Below are positions 6,022 through 9,154 of a stretch of DNA of 9,154 bases, one piece after another. Position numbers and translations under genes: made by a program. The notes under the pieces are model-generated. The model made no database searches. It had not been told where the DNA came from and worked only from the letters and a program-made list of their open reading frames with translations. How positions within the stretch are numbered: the stretch's first letter is position 1; every line of letters starts with the position of its first letter. The stretch is taken from contig VAYD01000101.1 of NCBI GenBank assembly GCA_005883905.1, positions 8,175 through 17,328 on the forward strand, read 5' to 3'. The stretch is from Actinomycetota bacterium (GTDB lineage: Bacteria; Actinomycetota; Thermoleophilia; Solirubrobacterales; Solirubrobacteraceae).

Positions 6022-6755
6022 GAATCGTGGTCATCGGTGGCAGCGGGCGGGTCGGCTCCAATGTCGTGGACGCCGTGCCGGCCTCGCCCGCCACGGGCGT
6101 CGACACGATCTCGGGCGAGGGCCTTGCCGGCGTGATGGCGGGCGCCGACGTCGTCGTCGACGTCGCCAACGCACCGATCTGGGACGACGATGCAGTGCGG
6201 GAGTTCTTCACCACCTCGACGCGCAACCAGCTCGCGGCCGAGCGCGACGCCGGCGTCGGCCACCATCTCGCGTTGACGATCGTCGGGGCCGACCGCCTGC
6301 CCGACAGCGGGTACCTGCGCGCCAAGGTCGCCCAGGAGGCCGAGATCGAAGCCGGGACCATCCCGTACACCATTCTGCGCTCGACGCAGTTCTTCGAGTT
6401 CTTGGCGCAGACCGTCGAGGCCGGCGCCGATGGCGACAGCGTCCGGTTGTCGCCCGGGCTGATGCAGCTGGTCGCCGCGGACGACGTCGCCGCGACCGTC
6501 GCCGAGCTGGCGACCGGTGCGCCGGTCGGTGGCCGCGCCGAGCTCGGCGGGCCCGAGGCGCTGGGCATCGACGCGTGGGCGCGGCGCCTGTTCGCCGCCA
6601 CCGGGGACGAGCGGACGGTGGTCCCCGATCCGCACGCGCGCTATTTCGGCACCGAGCTGCACGGCGGCGAACTGACGCCCGGCGACGGCGCCCGCATTGG
6701 GGCGATCGACTTCGACGCGTGGTTCGCCGCTCAGCGGGAGGGAGCGGCGCGATGA
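6018..6755 (+). CDS. NAD(P)H-binding protein, NmrA-like atypical SDR
   Basis: This 245-residue Rossmann protein is of the atypical short-chain dehydrogenase/NmrA-like group. It has the dinucleotide-binding start MRIVVIGGSGRVGSNVV (GGSGRVG at 7-13), then ADVVVDVANAP (43-53), FFTTSTRNQLAAERDAGVGHHLALTIVG (63-90), SGYLRAKVAQE (97-107; Y99/K103 in YxxxK) and IPYTILRSTQFFEF (115-128). It is expected to be cytoplasmic, binding NAD(P)H either as an oxidoreductase/epimerase or as a redox sensor. The segment after the glycine motif is short: family members usually have an arm of the type RLRxxGHEVVA between VV and the SPxTGVDT motif, and here only DAVPA stands there. A strong AGGAGGA (6005-6011) six bases before ATG fixes the start, and the ATG overlaps the stop of the 52-residue ORF. 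Epimerase-like SDRs are, from memory, among the known neighbours of ECF41 genes, which fits the convergent sigma factor. Confidence 0.9.
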   Translation: MRIVVIGGSGRVGSNVVDAVPASPATGVDTISGEGLAGVMAGADVVVDVANAPIWDDDAVREFFTTSTRNQLAAERDAGVGHHLALTIVGADRLPDSGYLRAKVAQEAEIEAGTIPYTILRSTQFFEFLAQTVEAGADGDSVRLSPGLMQLVAADDVAATVAELATGAPVGGRAELGGPEALGIDAWARRLFAATGDERTVVPDPHARYFGTELHGGELTPGDGARIGAIDFDAWFAAQREGAAR

Positions 6756-6772
6756 GCGAGCATCACTCCTGA
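6752..6772 (+). pseudogene. six-codon abortive ORF after the NAD(P)H-binding gene; possible gene remnant
   Basis: An ATG at 6752 overlaps the TGA of the NAD(P)H-binding gene (ATGA) and has a strong purine-rich site, GGGAGGGAG, at 6736-6744. It encodes only MSEHHS before TGA and runs into the end of the convergent sigma factor gene. The start signal of a coupled downstream gene therefore appears to survive without the gene. A chance ATGA after a purine-rich stretch cannot be excluded. Confidence 0.3.
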
Positions 6773-7650
6773 AGCGATCCGCCGAGGTGGGCCAAGCGCT
6801 CCGGGTCCGCGATGATGTCCACCTCGACGATCCGGTCATGGTCGATCGTGAACGCCAGGAGCGAGAGCGGCCGCCCGTCGCGCAAGCGCAGGTAGCCCGG
6901 GGTGCCGTTGACCAGGACCATCTCGGTCGTGTCGGTGGCGGGCGCCTCGGTGCGGAACATGATCGCCCCGCCGGCGACGGCCTCAGCGCCGACCCTCACG
7001 CTGAGCGGCTGCTCCGGGCCGACGTCGGCGCGCAGCACCACGTCGGGGTGCAGGACGGAGACGAGCCGTTCGAAGTCTCCCTCCTGCGCGGCGGCGTGGA
7101 ACGCCTCGGCGACCTGGCGCTGACGGGCGCGGTCGGCCGGCGCCTCCGGGGTGGCGCCCTGCACCCGGCGCCGCGCGCGGCTCGCCAGCTGACGGGCGGC
7201 CTCGGGCGTGCGATCGAGCATGCGCGCGATCTCGTCGAAGGGCACGGCGAACATGTCGTGCAGCACGAAGGCCAGCCGCTCGGCCGGTGAGAGCTGCTCG
7301 AGGACGACGAGCAGCGCGAGTCCCACCGAGTCGGCGAGCAGCGCCTCGTGCTCGGGGTGGCCGCCGTCGATGCGCTCGACCACCGGGTCGGGCAGGCGGA
7401 GCTCGTCCAGCGGCTCCTCGCCCCGCGTCCTGCGTGCGCGCAGCATGTTCAGGCACACGCGCGCGACGACCGTCGTCAGCCAACCGCCGAGGTTCTCGAT
7501 CTCCTCGGCGTCACTGCGGCTGAGTCGCACCCACGCCTCCTGCACCGCGTCGTCCGCCTCGCTCAAAGAACCGAGCATGCGGTAGGAGACCGCGCGCAGG
7601 TGGGCGCGGTTCTGCTCGAACTGTGCGGCGAGAAACTCCTGATCGTCCAT
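6763..7650 (-). CDS. ECF41/SigJ-like sigma factor with full SnoaL-like domain
   Basis: This is a 295-residue ECF sigma factor. Region 2 is at about residues 5-75 (FEQNRAHLRAVSYRMLGSLSEADDAVQEAWVRL, then GGWLTTVVARVCLNMLRARR). The linker RLPDP at 85-89 corresponds to the ECF41 motif WLPEP. Region 4 is at about 108-165 (LEQLSPAERLAFVLHDMFAVPFDEIARMLDRTPEAARQLASRARRRV). A complete SnoaL/NTF2-like domain spans about 175-288, with a DGRP loop at 258-261 and ADPERL at 281-286, matching the family's DGKR- and NPDKL-type motifs. ECF41 factors have no classical anti-sigma; the fused C-terminal domain both enables and limits activity. AGGAGA at 7665-7660 supports ATG 7650. A GGTCACA-N16-GGTC element lies 37 bases upstream, so autoregulation is likely. 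It is the best candidate for reading all five such promoters here. Its stop is 7 bases from the convergent NAD(P)H-binding gene, leaving no room for a conventional terminator. Confidence 0.94.
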   Translation of the reverse strand: MDDQEFLAAQFEQNRAHLRAVSYRMLGSLSEADDAVQEAWVRLSRSDAEEIENLGGWLTTVVARVCLNMLRARRTRGEEPLDELRLPDPVVERIDGGHPEHEALLADSVGLALLVVLEQLSPAERLAFVLHDMFAVPFDEIARMLDRTPEAARQLASRARRRVQGATPEAPADRARQRQVAEAFHAAAQEGDFERLVSVLHPDVVLRADVGPEQPLSVRVGAEAVAGGAIMFRTEAPATDTTEMVLVNGTPGYLRLRDGRPLSLLAFTIDHDRIVEVDIIADPERLAHLGGSLQE

Positions 7651-7687
7651 CGGGTCACATCTCCTGGGCCTTGCGTGTCATCGCGTT

Positions 7688-7714
7688 GACCCGTCGACGA
7701 CCGCCGGTGTGACC
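7688..7714 (-). promoter_or_regulatory. ECF41-type promoter of the full-length sigma factor (autoregulation)
   Basis: On the minus strand, GGTCACA (7714-7708; one mismatch to TGTCACA) is followed after 16 bases by GGTC (7691-7688), then 37 bases to the ATG with AGGAGA in between. It is the weakest of the five elements: it has the -35 mismatch and lacks the CTGTCC context before GGTC, but the spacing is identical. A weaker site at the sigma factor's own gene would damp positive feedback. Its -35 lies in a hairpin just after the aldo/keto reductase stop. Confidence 0.6.
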
Positions 7715-7718
7715 GGCG
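7702..7718 (-). terminator. hairpin after the aldo/keto reductase gene
   Basis: A perfect 7-bp stem, CGCCGGT paired with ACCGGCG around a 3-base loop, starts 4 bases past the aldo/keto reductase stop on the minus strand. There is no U-run after it, so it would be a tract-less actinobacterial-type terminator at best. It contains the -35 box of the sigma factor promoter, so the symmetry may instead be part of that control region. Confidence 0.4.
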
Positions 7719-7722
7719 AAGT

Positions 7723-8706
7723 TCACCAGCGCTGGTGCACGTACGGCGCGATGCGCTCCACGTAGACGGACGCGATCCGCGTCATCGTCGTGTCCGCAAG
7801 CGGCGGCAGGGAGGCCGCCCCTGCGTTGGCGCGCGCCTGGTCGGGCGAACGCGCGCCGGGGATGACCGTGGAGACGGCGTCATGCATCAGGATCCAGCGC
7901 AGCGCAAGCTGCGCCAGCGTGGCGCCGTCGGCCACCAACGGTCGCAGCTCCTCGACAGCGTCCAAGCCGACCTCGAACGGGACGCCGGCGAACGTCTCAC
8001 CCACGTCGAAGCTCTCGCCGTGGCGGTTGAACGTGCGGTGGTCGTCGGGGCCGAACGTCGTGTCGCGCGTGTACCTGCCCGACAGCAGCCCCGAGGCGAG
8101 CGGGACGCGGACGATGACACCGACCCCGCGCCGCTCTGCCTCGGCGAAGAAGACGCCGGCCGGTCGCTGGCGGAACGGGTTGAAGATGATCTGCACGGTC
8201 GCGACGTTCGGATACTCGATCGCCTTGAGCGCCTCCTCGACGCGTTCGACGCTGACGCCGTAGGCCTCGATCCGCCCCTCTGCGACCATCGCCTCGAGGT
8301 CTTCGAAGACCTCGGGGTGGTAATAGAGATCTGTCGGTGGGCAGTGCAGCTGTACGAGCGGCAACGTGTCGAGGCCGAGGTTTGCCCGCGACCGATCGTT
8401 CCACTCGCGGAAGTGCTCGGGCGAGTAGTTCGCCACGGTCTGATCGAGGCGGCGGCCCATCTTCGTGGCGACGGTGATCGGCTCGCTCTCGCGCTCGCGC
8501 AGCAGGCGGCCGACGAGGCGCTCGGAGCGTCCGTCGCCGTAGACATCGGCGGTGTCGAAGAACGTCACCCCGGCGTCAGCCGCGGCGTGCAGCGTCGCGA
8601 GCGCCTCGTCTTCGCCGACGCTGCCCCAGTCGGCGCCGATCTGCCACGCGCCGAAGCCGATCTCCGACACCTCGCGGCCCGTGCTCCCCAGGGTTCGCGT
8701 GCGCAT
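7723..8706 (-). CDS. aldo/keto reductase
   Basis: This 327-residue (beta/alpha)8-barrel NADPH-dependent oxidoreductase has a normal length for the family. The catalytic tetrad is visible: Asp51 and Tyr56 in FFDTADVYGDGRSE, Lys82 in VATKMG and His121 in VQLHCPP. The C-terminal cofactor-binding signature is DAVSTVIPGARSPDQARANAGA. It should interconvert an aldehyde or sugar carbonyl and an alcohol in the cytoplasm; the substrate is not readable. MRTRTLGSTGREVSEIGFGAWQIG is a canonical start. ATG 8706 lies 4 bases after the stop of the upstream flavoenzyme with no ribosome binding site, so translation is coupled and the two genes form an operon. Pairing with an alditol-oxidase-like enzyme suggests polyol/sugar metabolism (inference). 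No ECF41-type element precedes it within the window. The last codons contain a 14-bp palindrome, CACCAGCGCTGGTG (7724-7737), spanning the stop. Confidence 0.94.
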   Translation of the reverse strand: MRTRTLGSTGREVSEIGFGAWQIGADWGSVGEDEALATLHAAADAGVTFFDTADVYGDGRSERLVGRLLRERESEPITVATKMGRRLDQTVANYSPEHFREWNDRSRANLGLDTLPLVQLHCPPTDLYYHPEVFEDLEAMVAEGRIEAYGVSVERVEEALKAIEYPNVATVQIIFNPFRQRPAGVFFAEAERRGVGVIVRVPLASGLLSGRYTRDTTFGPDDHRTFNRHGESFDVGETFAGVPFEVGLDAVEELRPLVADGATLAQLALRWILMHDAVSTVIPGARSPDQARANAGAASLPPLADTTMTRIASVYVERIAPYVHQRW

Positions 8707-8710
8707 GCGC

Positions 8711-9154
8711 TCAGACTACGTGCCGCTCAAGCCAGGCGTTGCGAAACGCGCCGCGCGCGTCGAGGCGTTCGAGCAGCGACACGAAGTCGCCCATCCGCTC
8801 GTAGAGGCGACGGAGTGCGGCTGCGTCCGTGAGGAAGAGCTTGCCCCAGTGCGGGCGTGCCGCGAACGGGGCAAGCGCCGCCTCGACGGATTCCAGCGCG
8901 CGCTCGACGGCCTGCTGGTCGCGCCGCCACGTGAAGTGCAGCGCGACGCTGTCGCGCCCGTACTGCGGGCTCAGCCACAGGCGATCCGCGGCGACGGTGC
9001 GGACCTCGCAGACATAGAGCACCGGGCGGATCGTGTCGCCCAGCCTGCGCAGCGCGTCGATCGCGGCGAGCGCGTCGCGACGCGGTACGTAGTACTCCGA
9101 CTGGATCTCCGCTCCTGCGCTGGGCGTGAAGCCCATCCGGAAGTGCGGCAGGCG
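8711..9154 (-). CDS. alditol/xylitol oxidase-like FAD-dependent oxidoreductase, C-terminal part
   Basis: The frame is open from the right edge, so the window holds the last 147 residues of an enzyme usually ~415 long; the N-terminal FAD-binding half is outside. The fragment starts RLPHFRMGFTPSAGAEIQSEYYVPR, then VLYVCEVRTVAADRLWLSPQYGRDSVALHFTW and RPHWGKLF, typical of the D-arabinono-1,4-lactone oxidase C-terminal domain in the alditol oxidase branch. Streptomyces AldO uses Glu320, Arg322 and Lys375 at its active site. Here Glu50, Arg52 and Lys105 of the fragment have exactly the same relative spacing and lie in the matching motifs CEVRT and HWGKLF. The family oxidises a terminal hydroxyl of polyols such as xylitol or sorbitol with O2, giving the aldose and H2O2. 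The internal ATG at 9136 is not the start. It is coupled to the aldo/keto reductase 4 bases downstream. The exact substrate is not certain. Confidence 0.9.
   Translation of the reverse strand, partial: RLPHFRMGFTPSAGAEIQSEYYVPRRDALAAIDALRRLGDTIRPVLYVCEVRTVAADRLWLSPQYGRDSVALHFTWRRDQQAVERALESVEAALAPFAARPHWGKLFLTDAAALRRLYERMGDFVSLLERLDARGAFRNAWLERHVV

Noticed and set aside
5909..6772. Plus-strand open frame of 287 codons over the NAD(P)H-binding gene
   Set aside because: Arg-rich low-complexity shadow of the correct frame, which has a Rossmann motif and a strong ribosome binding site.

Overview
The window is GC-rich (roughly 70% by eye), with short intergenic gaps, GTG/ATG starts and mostly AGGA/GGAGG-type ribosome binding sites. 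The gene set is a giant LuxR-type ATPase regulator, two ECF sigma factors with SnoaL-like tails, LtrA, an NmrA-like reductase, an aldo/keto reductase and an alditol-oxidase-type flavoenzyme. This suggests a soil actinomycetota, most like the Solirubrobacterales/Thermoleophilia; the lineage is an inference from gene style, not a phylogenetic result.

Layout from left to right: (1) the N-terminal 139 residues of an alpha/beta hydrolase on the minus strand, running off the left edge; (2) divergent from it, a ~930-residue LAL-family LuxR regulator on the plus strand; (3) convergent and almost touching, a minus-strand ECF sigma factor whose C-terminal SnoaL-like domain is cut short; (4) a degenerate 7-bp tandem repeat, then a 72-residue protein of unknown function on the minus strand; (5) a plus-strand run: 100-residue two-helix membrane protein, ltrA, a 52-residue small ORF and an NAD(P)H-binding NmrA-like protein, each coupled to or close behind the previous one; (6) a convergent full-length ECF41/SigJ-like sigma factor on the minus strand; (7) an aldo/keto reductase, with the C-terminal third of an alditol/xylitol-oxidase-like flavoenzyme upstream of it, running off the right edge.

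The main result is a shared promoter element. Five sites fit (T/G)GTCAC(A/G)-N16-GGTC with exactly the same spacing, each correctly oriented just upstream of a gene or operon: the hydrolase (488-462, minus), the 72-residue protein (4285-4259, minus), the membrane protein/ltrA operon (4297-4323, plus), the 52-residue ORF/NAD(P)H-binding pair (5800-5826, plus, inside the end of ltrA) and the full-length sigma factor itself (7714-7688, minus). From memory, the published ECF41 promoter has a TGTCACA -35 and a CGTC -10. I therefore infer a local autoregulated ECF41 regulon covering most of the window. Two of its promoters lie back to back with their -35 boxes 11 bp apart, and their -10 boxes sit 8-9 nt from the start codons. 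Those two transcripts are probably leaderless, which matches the lack of any Shine-Dalgarno sequence there.

The LuxR regulator, the truncated sigma factor and the aldo/keto reductase show no copy of this element. No stretch above 300 bases lacks a gene, and I saw no RNA gene, insertion sequence or CRISPR array.
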